Shown one piece after another: positions 35,781 to 45,404 of a DNA stretch of 64,000 nucleotides; the first letter of the stretch is position 1, and each line of letters begins with the position of its first letter. The notes below the pieces were generated by a model. It was not told the origin of the DNA, searched no databases, and worked only from the letters and a program-made list of their open reading frames with translations. The stretch is from NCBI RefSeq assembly GCF_000306965.1, contig NZ_JH976435.1:224958-288957 (forward strand). The letters are read 5' to 3'. A program made the translations under genes and the position numbers. The stretch comes from Amphibacillus jilinensis Y1 (GTDB taxonomy: Bacteria; Bacillota; Bacilli; Bacillales; Amphibacillaceae).

Positions 35781-36539
35781 TTGCTTGATAAGGCGCTAAC
35801 CATCGATCAACATTGGAAAAACTGGATAGAAGATAAAGATGCATTTGCGGCCGATCGACTCGTTGAACATTATTTGTATTTAGTGGATTACCATACGAAT
35901 CGAATAGCCAGTCACTTACCTAAAAATGTTCTGAAAGATGATATTCGTAGCTTGGGCTTATTTGGTTTATATGACGCTTTGCAAAAATTTGAACCCGAGC
36001 GTGATTTGAAATTTGATACGTATGCATCATTTCGAATTCGTGGTGCAATTATTGATGGACTAAGAAAAGAAGATTGGCTTCCAAGGTCAACACGAGAAAA
36101 AGCAAAAAAAATTGATCAAGCTTCACATGAATTAATTCAAAAGTTACAGAGGAATCCATCCGTTACAGAAGTAGCAGAACATCTTAATATGAAAGTTAGT
36201 GAAGTAGAAACAAGTTATAAAGATGCATGGTCTGCTCATTTACTTTCAATTGAAGAGAAAGTTGGTGAATCTTCTGAAGACCATAAAGAAGGCATTGGTT
36301 ACACAATTGTTGACAAAGACCAGCTTTCACCAGAAGATAAAATTTTAAAAGATGAGAATTATGAAGAACTCGCTCAATCGATTAAACAGTTAAATCAAAA
36401 TGAACAAATGGTTATTAGCCTTTTCTATCACGAAGAGCTTACTTTTACGGAAATTGGACACGTCTTGTCCCTCACGACATCAAGAATCTCTCAAATTCAT
36501 AAGCAAGCGATATTTAAGTTAAAGCATGTATTATCTTGA
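35781..36539 (+). CDS. sigD: Flagellar sigma factor SigD (FliA type)
   Basis: Sigma-28-family factor that directs late flagellar, autolysin and chemoreceptor genes. 252 residues: region 2 with RSLGLFGLYDALQKFEPERDLKFDTYASFRIRGAIIDGLR (read in pieces) including -10 recognition, region 3 (STREKAKKIDQASHEL), and region 4 with FTEIGHVLSLTTSRISQIHKQA for -35 recognition. Start is TTG with GAGG 8 bases upstream. As in B. subtilis it lies near the 3' end of the long operon, so its level depends on transcript reach. Confidence 0.96.
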   Translation: MLDKALTIDQHWKNWIEDKDAFAADRLVEHYLYLVDYHTNRIASHLPKNVLKDDIRSLGLFGLYDALQKFEPERDLKFDTYASFRIRGAIIDGLRKEDWLPRSTREKAKKIDQASHELIQKLQRNPSVTEVAEHLNMKVSEVETSYKDAWSAHLLSIEEKVGESSEDHKEGIGYTIVDKDQLSPEDKILKDENYEELAQSIKQLNQNEQMVISLFYHEELTFTEIGHVLSLTTSRISQIHKQAIFKLKHVLS

Positions 36540-36572
36540 TCTAACATATTAAGTCACGAAGGAGATATGAAA

Positions 36573-37937
36573 ATGGAGGATATAAACGATTACTTTGACC
36601 TACTTATATCTGCTGATAAGATGTCTGCAACACTTCAATTAAGGGCAGAGTACAATCCCGATGAGCTTGGAGAAAAAGTATTTAGAGAATGGTTAGCAAG
36701 TGAAAACATTAAGTTTGGCTTGGATGAAGAAGCAATAAAAAAGATTGTTAGTCAGTATGACACCTCGATCTTTCCAATTAACATTGCGAAAGGTGTTACA
36801 GCCCAACACGGTGAAGATGGCAAGATTGATTTTGTATGTGATCAAGATGACTACTTTGATTTAGATGAGAAGAGGAATTTTCGTGATGTGAAAAAGATTC
36901 CCTCACTTAAAGAAGGTGAGAAGATCGCTGTCATAACGGACCCAGTTAAGGGGCAATCAGGGCGTGATATTCTAGATAAAAAGCTACCAGCTAAGCAAGG
37001 GAAGCCTGTCAAGATGCGGGCAGGAAAGAACGTACGTTTTGATGAGCAAACCAATACATTCTTTGCCACAACAGATGGTCAATTAAGTGTAGGTGCTAAT
37101 AAGATAAACGTTTTTGATACATATGAATTAAATGAAGATCTATCAATGAAAACAGGGAATGTTAATTTTATTGGCTCTGTTGTTATCCGAGGCAATGTCC
37201 CTGCAGGTTACCGTGTTGAAGCGGATGGAGACGTTCACATATATGGACTTGTAGAGGATGGCCATGTTATAGCTGGAGGCAATGTTATTATTACTGAAGG
37301 TATTGCTGGGCTGAAGAAAGGATCCATCAAAGCAGGTGGAGATGTGACCATTAGTTATATAAATCAAGCAAAAGTAGAAGCAGAAAATAATATTATTGTT
37401 CAAAATTCAATTATGCATAGTCATTGTGTGGCGAAAGATCATATCTATTGTAAATCTGGTAATATTATTGGTGGTGCTTGTTCAGCAGGAACATTAATCG
37501 AAGCTAAAGATGTTGGTAACAAAATGGACACAAAAACAGAAATAGCCATTGGTATCGATCAAGAGCAATATCAAATAGAGAGTCAATTAAATGCAGCTAA
37601 AGAAACGCTAATAAATGACATAGAAAAATTAAAGGCCTTAGGTGAGAGTTTAGAAAAGAAAGCAAAAAATGGTTTATCCTCGAAAGAGCGTATTTTACTT
37701 TTAAAGCAAAAGAACACCATGCAAGTCACGGAGAACAAGCTAAATAAAATCGAAGAGAAGATTGCATCATTGCACGTGCAAATTGGCGATGAGGAAAAAG
37801 CGAGGTTAATTGTTAAAGGTGTACTTCATCCCAATGTCGATCTGCGGTTTGGTAAGTATCAAAGGACCACCGATAAGGAGTACAAATTTACTCAAGTTTT
37901 TCTTGATGAAGGGGAAATCCAGATTTCACCTCTTTAA
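36573..37937 (+). CDS. FapA/DUF342-family protein
   Basis: About 454 residues. N-terminal variable domain, then the FapA core with RFDEQTNTFFATTDGQ, a beta-helix region (FIGSVVIRGNVPAGYRVEADGDVHIYGLVEDGHVIAGGNV read in pieces) of short glycine-rich strands, and a long coiled coil (about 330-410). Polymer-forming bactofilin-like folds have this appearance, but the biochemical role is unknown. In many Bacillales a member of this family follows sigD. ATG 36573 is chosen because AAGGAG lies 8 bases upstream. Confidence 0.85.
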   Translation: MEDINDYFDLLISADKMSATLQLRAEYNPDELGEKVFREWLASENIKFGLDEEAIKKIVSQYDTSIFPINIAKGVTAQHGEDGKIDFVCDQDDYFDLDEKRNFRDVKKIPSLKEGEKIAVITDPVKGQSGRDILDKKLPAKQGKPVKMRAGKNVRFDEQTNTFFATTDGQLSVGANKINVFDTYELNEDLSMKTGNVNFIGSVVIRGNVPAGYRVEADGDVHIYGLVEDGHVIAGGNVIITEGIAGLKKGSIKAGGDVTISYINQAKVEAENNIIVQNSIMHSHCVAKDHIYCKSGNIIGGACSAGTLIEAKDVGNKMDTKTEIAIGIDQEQYQIESQLNAAKETLINDIEKLKALGESLEKKAKNGLSSKERILLLKQKNTMQVTENKLNKIEEKIASLHVQIGDEEKARLIVKGVLHPNVDLRFGKYQRTTDKEYKFTQVFLDEGEIQISPL

Positions 37938-37957
37938 GTTGAAAGGAAGTGTGTGCT

Positions 37958-38263
37958 GTGAGTTGGAAAGGGATCGAATTACAAGTTGCATTGCCTCGAA
38001 CGTCCGATGCCGGTCGAATTCAAGAGCAAATTCAGCAACGAGGCCAATTTATGCAAGATGTGATTGCACAGGCTCAGTTACAGTCAGAAGAAGTAAAACG
38101 TCGGCAAGTGAATGACCTTGAACAAAAGCAAAAATTGAAGAATGATCGGCACGATAAGAAGCAACTGAATTCAGACACAGAAGAAAATCAACCCAAAGAG
38201 GCGCAAAGCCACATCAAGATAGAGCATCCATACTTAGGGAAACGAATTGATATTAACGGTTAA
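37958..38263 (+). CDS. Small conserved protein of unknown function
   Basis: A 101-residue soluble protein with a well-defined N-terminus MSWKGIELQVALPRTSDAGR, a Gln-rich helical middle (EQIQQRGQFMQDVIAQAQLQ) and a Lys/Asp/Glu-rich tail. No cysteine, signal or membrane segment. The start is GTG 37958, 8-9 bases after AAAGGAAG. Similar short proteins between the DUF342 gene and swrB occur in related Bacillaceae as far as I recall; no function is known to me. Confidence 0.7.
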   Translation: MSWKGIELQVALPRTSDAGRIQEQIQQRGQFMQDVIAQAQLQSEEVKRRQVNDLEQKQKLKNDRHDKKQLNSDTEENQPKEAQSHIKIEHPYLGKRIDING

Positions 38264-38275
38264 GAGGGATTTAAA

Positions 38276-38764
38276 ATGATGGAATATAGTTTATTGTTTA
38301 TTAGTTTTCTTACCCACGGAATTACATTTATTATTATCCGGCAATTAAAAAATAAGCTTGATCAACCGAGTCAAATTCAAGAAAGTTTAACTAAGCAGCA
38401 GAAGGAAATGGAAGAACTTCTTGCTGTTTATTTATTAGAAATACGAGAAGAAAACGAAAAATTATTGAAGCATATCGAGAATAATAGGACGCTAACGAAG
38501 ACTAAGGAAGAAGTAGATACAAGACATAGTCAACCAACACAACAGAAACCAAGCGCTGAGGCTGATAATAGTCACCCAGATAAATATCAGAACTATCAGC
38601 CACCAGTCCAACCTGAACAAGAAGAACATGTTGAACAGTCATTAGCAGCCCAAGTCCTTGCTTTACATGCTAAAGGAGAAACGACAGAAGCTATTGCTAA
38701 AAAACTAAACCGTGGAAAAACAGAGGTAGAGTTACTTGTTAAATTCCAACAAAAAAACAAGTAA
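38276..38764 (+). CDS. SwrB-like membrane protein with C-terminal helix-turn-helix
   Basis: A 162-residue protein in the position of swrB (ylxL) downstream of sigD. One N-terminal membrane helix (SLLFISFLTHGITFIIIRQL), a coiled coil (about 38-70), a Gln/Pro/His-rich linker and a C-terminal helix-turn-helix-like segment (AAQVLALHAKGETTEAIAKKL). In B. subtilis SwrB promotes assembly of the flagellar export apparatus. Sequence similarity to SwrB is by layout rather than clear identity. Confidence 0.65.
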   Translation: MMEYSLLFISFLTHGITFIIIRQLKNKLDQPSQIQESLTKQQKEMEELLAVYLLEIREENEKLLKHIENNRTLTKTKEEVDTRHSQPTQQKPSAEADNSHPDKYQNYQPPVQPEQEEHVEQSLAAQVLALHAKGETTEAIAKKLNRGKTEVELLVKFQQKNK

Positions 38765-38770
38765 AAAAAC

Positions 38771-38799
38771 TTGCTAGAAGTGAAGCGTTATGATATATT
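38771..38799 (+). promoter_or_regulatory. Sigma-A promoter for rpsB-tsf
   Basis: TTGCTA (38771-38776), a 17-base spacer and TATATT (38794-38799). It leaves a leader of about 115 bases before rpsB, long enough for autoregulation by S2, though I cannot define a structure. Confidence 0.65.
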
Positions 38800-38922
38800 T
38801 GTTCATGGTGTTAATTACACACGCTTATGGATGATGGAGATGGTGCTAATATAAACATATATTAGTTTCTCTGTAAAGATGAAATAAGCGGAGGGAAAAA
38901 ACCAAAATAGGAGGAAGTTAAA

Positions 38923-39681
38923 ATGGCAGTTATTTCAATGAAACAACTACTTGAAGCTGGTGTACACTTTGGTCACCAAACACGTCGTTGGAATCCAAAA
39001 ATGAAAAAATACATTTTCACGGAAAGAAACGGCATCTACATTATTGATTTACAAAAAACAGTGAAAAAAGTTGATGAAGCATACAACTTTATTAAAGAAG
39101 TCGCTGAAAATGGTGGAACTGTTTTATTCGTAGGAACGAAGAAACAAGCACAAGAATCTGTTAAAGATGAGGCAATTCGTTCTGGTCAATATTTCATCAA
39201 TCAGCGTTGGTTAGGTGGAACATTAACTAACTTTGGCACAATCCGTAAGCGTATCAATCGCTTAAAAGATATTGAGCGCATGGAAGAAGATGGTACATTT
39301 GATGTACTTCCTAAGAAAGAGGTTGTTGGTCTTTTGAAAGAAAAAGAACGCCTTGTTAAATTCTTAGGTGGAATTAAAGAAATGAAGAAAATTCCTGACG
39401 CTTTGTTTATTGTTGATCCTCGTAAAGAGCGCATTGCTGTAGCAGAAGCACATAAATTGAACATTCCGATTGTAGGTATTGTAGATACAAACTGTGATCC
39501 GGATGAAATCGATTATGTTATCCCTGCAAATGATGATGCGATCCGCGCGGTTAAATTATTAACAGGTAAAATGGCTGATGCTATCTTAGAAGTTAAACAA
39601 GGTGAAGAAACTGAAGAAGCAGAAGAGGTTTCAACTGAAGAGACAGTAAACGCTGAAGAGGTTGCTACTGAGCAAGAATAA
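38923..39681 (+). CDS. rpsB: 30S ribosomal protein S2
   Basis: Small-subunit protein S2, 252 residues: [41 protein letters not shown], and [52 protein letters not shown] in pieces. The last ~25 residues are an acidic Glu/Thr tail. TAGGAGGAAG precedes the ATG. It is cotranscribed with tsf subject to the terminator between them. Confidence 0.98.
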   Translation: MAVISMKQLLEAGVHFGHQTRRWNPKMKKYIFTERNGIYIIDLQKTVKKVDEAYNFIKEVAENGGTVLFVGTKKQAQESVKDEAIRSGQYFINQRWLGGTLTNFGTIRKRINRLKDIERMEEDGTFDVLPKKEVVGLLKEKERLVKFLGGIKEMKKIPDALFIVDPRKERIAVAEAHKLNIPIVGIVDTNCDPDEIDYVIPANDDAIRAVKLLTGKMADAILEVKQGEETEEAEEVSTEETVNAEEVATEQE

Positions 39682-39692
39682 CAAAGGTTTAC

Positions 39693-39730
39693 AGAGGTGA
39701 TAAGAGGGGAACCTTTTATCACCTTTTTTA
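39693..39730 (+). terminator. Terminator/attenuator between rpsB and tsf
   Basis: AGGTGATAA (39695-39703) pairs with TTATCACCT (39716-39724), then a run of T. As in other bacteria, such a site would let more S2 than EF-Ts transcript be made. No promoter of comparable quality was seen between it and tsf. Confidence 0.75.
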
Positions 39731-39893
39731 CACGCTAGTAAATGGTGAGATTTCGAGATTGTCTTTATCAAAGACAGACAGAAAACAAACCATAGCAGAG
39801 CGAATGAATAATTAAGTTAACAAATCAATTTGATGCAAAACCAGTCATATCGATATGAAATGAAGTTAGATAACTATTAAGGAGGAATTACAA

Positions 39894-40778
39894 ATGGCAG
39901 TAACAGCAAGTATGGTAAAAGAACTACGTGAAAAAACTGGGGCAGGAATGATGGATTGTAAAAAGGCATTACAAGAAACAAATGGTGATATGGAACAAGC
40001 TGTTGATTATCTTCGAGAAAAAGGGATTTCAAAAGCAGCTAAAAAAGCTGATCGTATCGCTGCTGAAGGTTCAGCATATACATTAACAGAGGGAAATACA
40101 GCCGTATTATTAGAAGTTAATTGTGAAACAGATTTTGTAACAAAAAATGACCAATTTAAATCATTGTTAGATGAGTTAGCTAAACATTTGCTAACTCAAA
40201 AACCAGAAACATTAGAAGAAGCTTTACAACAACCTCTTCATGGCGATGGAGAATCTGTTGAAACGTTTATCAATAATAACATTGCAAAGATTGGAGAAAA
40301 ATTGTCTCTACGTCGCTTTGTTGTTATTGAAAAAACAGATGCAGATGCTTTTGGTGCTTATATCCATATGGGCGGTAATATTGGTGTGCTAACAGTTGTT
40401 GAAGGTACAACTGATGTTGCGTTCGCTAAAGATATTGCCATGCATATTGCTGCAGTCAACCCTCGTTTTGTTTCTCGAGATGCTGTTGATGCTGAAACGG
40501 TTGATAAGGAACGTGATGTTCTTAAGCAACAGGCGTTGAATGAAGGAAAGCCAGAGAACATTGTTGAAAAGATGGTAGAAGGTCGACTTGGCAAATTCTT
40601 TGAAGAAATTTGTTTGTTAGAGCAAAGTTTCGTTAAAGATCCTGATCAAAAGGTGAAAAAGCTAATTGCTGATAAAGGGGCTACAGTAAAAGATTTCACA
40701 CGCTATCAAGTAGGAGAAGGTATTGAAAAGCGTGAAGAAAATTTTGCAGAAGAAGTAAGAAATCAAATGAATAAATAA
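39894..40778 (+). CDS. tsf: Translation elongation factor Ts
   Basis: Nucleotide exchange factor for EF-Tu, 294 residues. UBA-like N-terminus [21 protein letters not shown], then the signature [14 protein letters not shown] (about 78-92) and the C-terminal [24 protein letters not shown] lies 8 bases before the ATG. Confidence 0.98.
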   Translation: MAVTASMVKELREKTGAGMMDCKKALQETNGDMEQAVDYLREKGISKAAKKADRIAAEGSAYTLTEGNTAVLLEVNCETDFVTKNDQFKSLLDELAKHLLTQKPETLEEALQQPLHGDGESVETFINNNIAKIGEKLSLRRFVVIEKTDADAFGAYIHMGGNIGVLTVVEGTTDVAFAKDIAMHIAAVNPRFVSRDAVDAETVDKERDVLKQQALNEGKPENIVEKMVEGRLGKFFEEICLLEQSFVKDPDQKVKKLIADKGATVKDFTRYQVGEGIEKREENFAEEVRNQMNK

Positions 40779-40868
40779 TCAATCTATCTATCTGTATGGA
40801 ATACGACTGGTGATGCCAACGTCCCCAATACTTTCGTAGTTAGAAGTATTAAGTACAGTTAAGTTATA

Positions 40869-40893
40869 GGGAGCACATCGTGTTCCCTTTTCT
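40869..40893 (+). terminator. Terminator after tsf
   Basis: GGGAGCAC (40869-40876), ATC, GTGTTCCC (40880-40887), one G-U wobble, followed by TTTTCTT. Confidence 0.7.
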
Positions 40894-41182
40894 TGAGGGT
40901 ATGGAATTTAGCAAAGCAGTGGGGAACGGATCGATTAAAGTTTTTAAGTGTCGAGCATTATAAGGCTCACATCTTCATTAAAGGTCTAGCAATTTGCTTT
41001 TTTCAACATGTGTTAACGCTAAATCCTTTTAGAGAGCGTATTAGTCAGCAATGATTTGGCAAGTTAAGAATGGAATCAATTAAATAAATGTAAGAAGATA
41101 TTTTTTGAATGAGTATACTTCGTTTGTTTCATAACTAAAGATAGTGTAAGATATAAGTAAATTATACATAATGGAGGTTATT
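40894..41182 (+). other. Intergenic region before pyrH
   Basis: About 290 bases with no supportable gene. The only clear signal is the promoter at 41124-41152; the remainder shows nothing I can interpret, and it does not resemble the dispersed repeat found elsewhere in the window. Confidence 0.5.
41124..41152 (+). promoter_or_regulatory. Sigma-A promoter for pyrH-frr
   Basis: TTGTTT (41124-41129), a 17-base spacer and TAAGAT (41147-41152) preceded by TG. It lies 30 bases before the pyrH start. Confidence 0.55.
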
Positions 41183-41905
41183 ATGGCGACAGCACGTTAT
41201 AAAAGGATTGTGTTAAAATTAAGTGGAGAAGCTTTAAGTGGAGACCAAGGTTATGGTCTCGAACCTAATATTATCCAATCTATAGCTAAGCAAGTTAAAG
41301 AAGTAGCCGATTTAGGCGTTGAGATAGCTATTGTTGTTGGAGGAGGTAATATTTGGCGAGGTAAGGTTGGCAGCGAAATGGGCATGGATCGAGCTAACGC
41401 TGATTATATGGGTATGTTAGCCACCGTTATGAATTCGCTCGCTTTACAAGATAGTCTCGAGAATTGTGGTATTGAAACGCGAGTTCAGACATCAATTGAG
41501 ATGAGACAAGTCGCTGAACCTTATATACGTCGGAAAGCCATTCGCCATCTTGAAAAAAAACGCGTTGTCATTTTTGCTGCAGGAACTGGTAACCCATATT
41601 TTTCAACAGATACTACCGCTGCGTTGCGGGCAGCAGAAGTGGATGCGGAAGTGATTCTAATGGCCAAAAATAACGTTGACGGCGTTTATAATGCTGATCC
41701 TAAATTTGACACAAGCGCCCAAAAATATGATCAACTTACTTACATGAAGATGCTTAATGATGAATTAGGTGTAATGGATTCAACTGCTTCATCATTATGT
41801 ATGGATAATGATATACCTCTGTTAGTTTTTTCAGTTACTGAGAATGGAAATATTAAACGAGCCGTCTTAGGAGAAGAGATCGGTACTATGATTAGGGGGA
41901 AATAA
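41183..41905 (+). CDS. pyrH: UMP kinase
   Basis: Phosphorylates UMP to UDP; amino-acid-kinase fold, allosteric by GTP/UTP. 240 residues: [45 protein letters not shown], and [23 protein letters not shown] 41183 is used because GGAGG (41173-41177) precedes it by 5 bases; an in-frame ATG at 41171 would include that site. frr follows after 3 bases. Confidence 0.97.
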   Translation: MATARYKRIVLKLSGEALSGDQGYGLEPNIIQSIAKQVKEVADLGVEIAIVVGGGNIWRGKVGSEMGMDRANADYMGMLATVMNSLALQDSLENCGIETRVQTSIEMRQVAEPYIRRKAIRHLEKKRVVIFAAGTGNPYFSTDTTAALRAAEVDAEVILMAKNNVDGVYNADPKFDTSAQKYDQLTYMKMLNDELGVMDSTASSLCMDNDIPLLVFSVTENGNIKRAVLGEEIGTMIRGK

Positions 41906-41908
41906 AAA

Positions 41909-42466
41909 ATGTCTGATTCAATTATTAAAGAGTCTAAACAAAAGATGAAACAAGCGATTCAATCTTTTTCAAAACAGTTAGCAACCGTACGTGCAGGTAG
42001 AGCCAACCCTGCGATTCTAAATAGTGTTCTCGTTGATTACTATGGTGCGGCTACACCATTGAATCAACTTGCAACGATTTCGGCACCCGAAGCCCGATTG
42101 TTATTAATTACTCCTTTTGATAAATCAGCTATTGGGGAAGTTGAAAAAGCCATTCAGAAAGCAGACCTTGGCTTAGCTCCATCCAGTGATGGGAATGTCG
42201 TTCGAATTGCTATTCCACCATTAACAGAAGAACGTCGTAAGGAACTTGTGAAAGTAGTTGGGAAATTTTCCGAGGAAGCAAAAGTGCAAGTTCGAAATGT
42301 GCGTCGTGATGCTAATGATCAACTGAAAAAGGCTGAAAAGAATGGTGACTTAACAGAGGATGATCTTCGAAGTTATCAAGATGATGTTCAAACTGAAACC
42401 GATCAATCAATAAGTGAAATTGATAGTCTTGTTAAGGACAAAGAAGCAGAAATTATGGAAGTTTGA
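41909..42466 (+). CDS. frr: Ribosome recycling factor
   Basis: Splits post-termination ribosomes together with EF-G. 185 residues, the normal size, with [31 protein letters not shown] and [16 protein letters not shown] in pieces and a helical second half. RBS AGGGGGAAA. A strong terminator follows. Confidence 0.98.
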   Translation: MSDSIIKESKQKMKQAIQSFSKQLATVRAGRANPAILNSVLVDYYGAATPLNQLATISAPEARLLLITPFDKSAIGEVEKAIQKADLGLAPSSDGNVVRIAIPPLTEERRKELVKVVGKFSEEAKVQVRNVRRDANDQLKKAEKNGDLTEDDLRSYQDDVQTETDQSISEIDSLVKDKEAEIMEV

Positions 42467-42482
42467 TTCATTTAGCAAAGTG

Positions 42483-42521
42483 AGGTGTAGCAAAAGCTCG
42501 ATCTTTTGCTACACCTTTTTT
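42483..42521 (+). terminator. Strong terminator after frr
   Basis: AGGTGTAGCAAAAG (42483-42496), CTCGAT, CTTTTGCTACACCT (42503-42516) is a perfect 14-base-pair stem with a T-run. It separates frr from uppS. Confidence 0.92.
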
Positions 42522-42639
42522 CTATTAGTAAAGTTTCTTAGTGAATCTGAAGTGATTACATGGTAAACTGTAAAAAGGCAAGTAAACAATAGCCTAATTT
42601 CAAATTGAGTAAGTTAGTGTTAATAATGGGGGATATAAA

Positions 42640-43404
42640 ATGGCATTCATTAGATGGCCTTTTAAAAATAGAAATAAAATGATCTATCAGTCAAATGATG
42701 AGATTACAATCATGCCTAAACATGTAGCGATTATTATGGATGGGAATGGACGCTGGGCGAATGAACGTGGATTACCACGATTTTCCGGGCATAAAGAGGG
42801 GATGGACAATATCAAGCGTATTGTCAAAGTCGCCAATAGCTACCGAATTCAAGTGCTTACTTTATATGCTTTCTCGACAGAAAACTGGAAACGACCGAAA
42901 CAAGAAGTAGATTACATAATGAAATTACCAAAAGAGTTTTTAAATGTATATTTACCGGAACTGATTGAGGAGAATGTGAGAATTCAGACAATAGGAGATT
43001 TTGAAGCATTGCCTCATCATACCAAGAAGGCCGTTCAGCATGCCATTGATCAAACAAAAGATAATACAGGGTTAATTTTAAATATTGCATTGAACTATGG
43101 AAGTCGTTCTGAAATGGTCAAAGCTATCCAGTCGATTGCATCAGATGTTAAGAATGAGTATTTGGATATTAAAGATATTAATGAAGATATCATGAACAGT
43201 CGTTTGTTTACCGCTAACTTGCCTGAGCCAGACCTTTTAATTCGTACAAGTGGCGAAATAAGGTTAAGTAACTTTTTATTGTGGCAACTTGCTTATACAG
43301 AATTTTGGTTTACTGAAGCTTACTGGCCTTCATTCACCGAGAAAGAATTTGAAGCTGCACTCATGGCTTACCAGCAAAGAAAAAGAAGGTACGGTGGTCT
43401 TTAA
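42640..43404 (+). CDS. uppS: Undecaprenyl diphosphate synthase
   Basis: Cis-prenyltransferase that makes the C55 lipid carrier for wall polymers. 254 residues: HVAIIMDGNGRWANERGLPR with the catalytic Asp at about residue 34, LTLYAFSTENWKRPKQEV, and PDLLIRTSGEIRLSNFLLWQLAYTEF near the end (read in pieces). RBS GGGGGAT. First gene of uppS-cdsA-dxr-rseP-proS. Confidence 0.97.
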   Translation: MAFIRWPFKNRNKMIYQSNDEITIMPKHVAIIMDGNGRWANERGLPRFSGHKEGMDNIKRIVKVANSYRIQVLTLYAFSTENWKRPKQEVDYIMKLPKEFLNVYLPELIEENVRIQTIGDFEALPHHTKKAVQHAIDQTKDNTGLILNIALNYGSRSEMVKAIQSIASDVKNEYLDIKDINEDIMNSRLFTANLPEPDLLIRTSGEIRLSNFLLWQLAYTEFWFTEAYWPSFTEKEFEAALMAYQQRKRRYGGL

Positions 43405-43426
43405 ACATAAAAAAGGTGTGAAAGTA

Positions 43427-44218
43427 ATGATAACAAGAATAATTACAGCTGTAATTGCAATTTTGGTGTTTTTCCCGTTCGTTATTATAGGTGGCTGGCC
43501 CTTCTATTTAATAATGTTTCTGATTAGTACAATGGGGCTCTATGAGTTATTAAAGATGCGTCAAATGACAAAATATCCTATTCCTATGACTTTTACAATG
43601 ATATTACTATGGTCATTGATTTTGCCAGATATAGATTGGCCCGTATTTAATTGGCTTTTTACGCATCAACTTGAAGTGTTATTAATTATTGCGTTACTTT
43701 TATTAAGCTATACGGTTTTAGTAAAGAATAAATTTACTTTTGAAGATGCAGGATTTATGTTACTGTCAGCGGTATATATTGGATTAGGATTCTATTATTT
43801 TGTTGAAAGTCAGGCAAGTGGTTTGCATTATATCTTTTATGCAATAGTCGTTATTTTAGCTACAGATACAGGGGCCTATTTCTCAGGGAGATTATTCGGA
43901 AAACAGAAGTTATGGCCAGAAATTAGCCCAAATAAAACAATTGAAGGTGCAATTGGAGGGACGATTATTGCAATGTGTTCTGGTGTGATTTTCCATATTA
44001 TTGTACCTGTTCATGACTCCATATGGGTGGTTGTGATCGTCTCTTTATTTGCGAGTTTAATGGGGCAAATTGGTGATTTAGTTGAATCTGCTTTTAAGCG
44101 ATACTACAATGTTAAAGACTCCGGTCGTATTTTACCTGGACATGGTGGTATATTAGATCGATTTGATAGTTGGTTATTTGTGTTTCCATTCTTGCATTTT
44201 ATTCAATTTGTTTCATAA
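43427..44218 (+). CDS. cdsA: Phosphatidate cytidylyltransferase
   Basis: Makes CDP-diacylglycerol for phospholipid synthesis. About 263 residues with roughly seven membrane helices and the C-terminal signature SAFKRYYNVKDSGRILPGHGGILDR. ATG 43427 after AAAAGGTG gives MITRIITAVIAIL; longer in-frame extensions run backwards over the end of uppS and are not family-like. Confidence 0.96.
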   Translation: MITRIITAVIAILVFFPFVIIGGWPFYLIMFLISTMGLYELLKMRQMTKYPIPMTFTMILLWSLILPDIDWPVFNWLFTHQLEVLLIIALLLLSYTVLVKNKFTFEDAGFMLLSAVYIGLGFYYFVESQASGLHYIFYAIVVILATDTGAYFSGRLFGKQKLWPEISPNKTIEGAIGGTIIAMCSGVIFHIIVPVHDSIWVVVIVSLFASLMGQIGDLVESAFKRYYNVKDSGRILPGHGGILDRFDSWLFVFPFLHFIQFVS

Positions 44219-44235
44219 AGTAGAGGAGTGAGCCA

Positions 44236-45384
44236 TTGAAGAACATTACTTTATTAGGAGCAACTGGGTCTATCGGGGTTCAAACCTTAGAAGTGATACA
44301 AGCCCATCCTGAACAATTTTCAATTTACGCATTAGCTTTTGGAAAGCAGATTGATATAGCTATTCCACTAATTAAAACGTTTCAACCTAAAAAAGTAGTC
44401 GTACAAGATGTTGAAACAAGAAATGAATTAAAAACGTACTTACCACAGCTGGATATTCTAGTAGGGGTTGAAGGTGCAATTGAGGTTAGCACAGATCAAG
44501 CGGTTGATGTAGTAGTCAATGCGGTAATGGGAAGTATTGGTTTAGCCCCTACGTTACAAGCAATTGAAGCGAACAAAACGATTGCTATAGCGAATAAAGA
44601 AACGTTGGTAACAGCTGGCCATTTGGTGACCGCACGAGCAAAACGGAAAAACGTTCGTTTATTACCTATTGATAGTGAACATTCCGCTATCTTTCAATGT
44701 TTACAAGGTGAAAGCGAGAAGACAATTAATCGTCTGGTTATTACTGCATCTGGTGGCAGTTTTCGAGATTATACACGGGACCAATTGAAAGATGTGACTG
44801 TTAAAGATGCATTAAAACACCCTAATTGGTCAATGGGAGCAAAGATTACGATTGATTCTGCCTCGATGATGAATAAAGGATTAGAGGTTATTGAAGCATA
44901 CTGGCTATTTGGAATTGAATATGATAAAATTGACGTTATTTTACATAAAGAAAGTGTTATACATTCAATGGTTGAATTTGCTGATCGGAGTGTCATTGCA
45001 CAATTAGGCTTAGCGGACATGAGAATTCCAATCCAATATGCACTAACCTACCCAAATCGGCTAAGATTAGATGATACAGAACAACTTGATCTTGCTTCCA
45101 TTAGCCAATTGAATTTTCAGAATATGGATTTCAATCGTTTCCCATGTTTGAAAATGGCTTATCAAGCCGGGAAAATAGGGGGATCAACCCCAACTGTATT
45201 AAATGCAGCTAATGAACAAGCCGTTTCCTTATTTTTGGATGAGCAGATTTCTTTTCTAGATATTGAAAGGTTAATTGAAAAAATGCTTGATCAACACCAG
45301 AATATCGCTAACCCTAATTTAGCTACCATCCAAGCAATTGATTTGGAAACAAGAAGAAAGGTTCTTGAACAACTAAAAAGGTAG
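44236..45384 (+). CDS. dxr: 1-deoxy-D-xylulose 5-phosphate reductoisomerase
   Basis: Second step of the MEP isoprenoid pathway. 382 residues: NADPH-binding [26 protein letters not shown] near 125, DSEHSAIFQ near 147, [10 protein letters not shown] and [17 protein letters not shown] start, with GAGGAGTGA upstream. Its position between cdsA and rseP is the normal Bacillus order. Confidence 0.97.
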   Translation: MKNITLLGATGSIGVQTLEVIQAHPEQFSIYALAFGKQIDIAIPLIKTFQPKKVVVQDVETRNELKTYLPQLDILVGVEGAIEVSTDQAVDVVVNAVMGSIGLAPTLQAIEANKTIAIANKETLVTAGHLVTARAKRKNVRLLPIDSEHSAIFQCLQGESEKTINRLVITASGGSFRDYTRDQLKDVTVKDALKHPNWSMGAKITIDSASMMNKGLEVIEAYWLFGIEYDKIDVILHKESVIHSMVEFADRSVIAQLGLADMRIPIQYALTYPNRLRLDDTEQLDLASISQLNFQNMDFNRFPCLKMAYQAGKIGGSTPTVLNAANEQAVSLFLDEQISFLDIERLIEKMLDQHQNIANPNLATIQAIDLETRRKVLEQLKR

Positions 45385-45404
45385 AATAAAGGAGAGACGT
45401 TCGA

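Noticed and set aside
38750-38785. CAAGT-AAAAAA-ACTTG hairpin after the swrB-like gene as a terminator
   Set aside because: Five base pairs, A-rich loop and no T-run. It overlaps the -35 box of the rpsB promoter. Not supported as a terminator.
43289-43426. Extended N-terminus for cdsA reading back over uppS
   Set aside because: Runs out of frame through the coding end of uppS and lacks family similarity; the ATG at 43427 has a proper ribosome-binding site.
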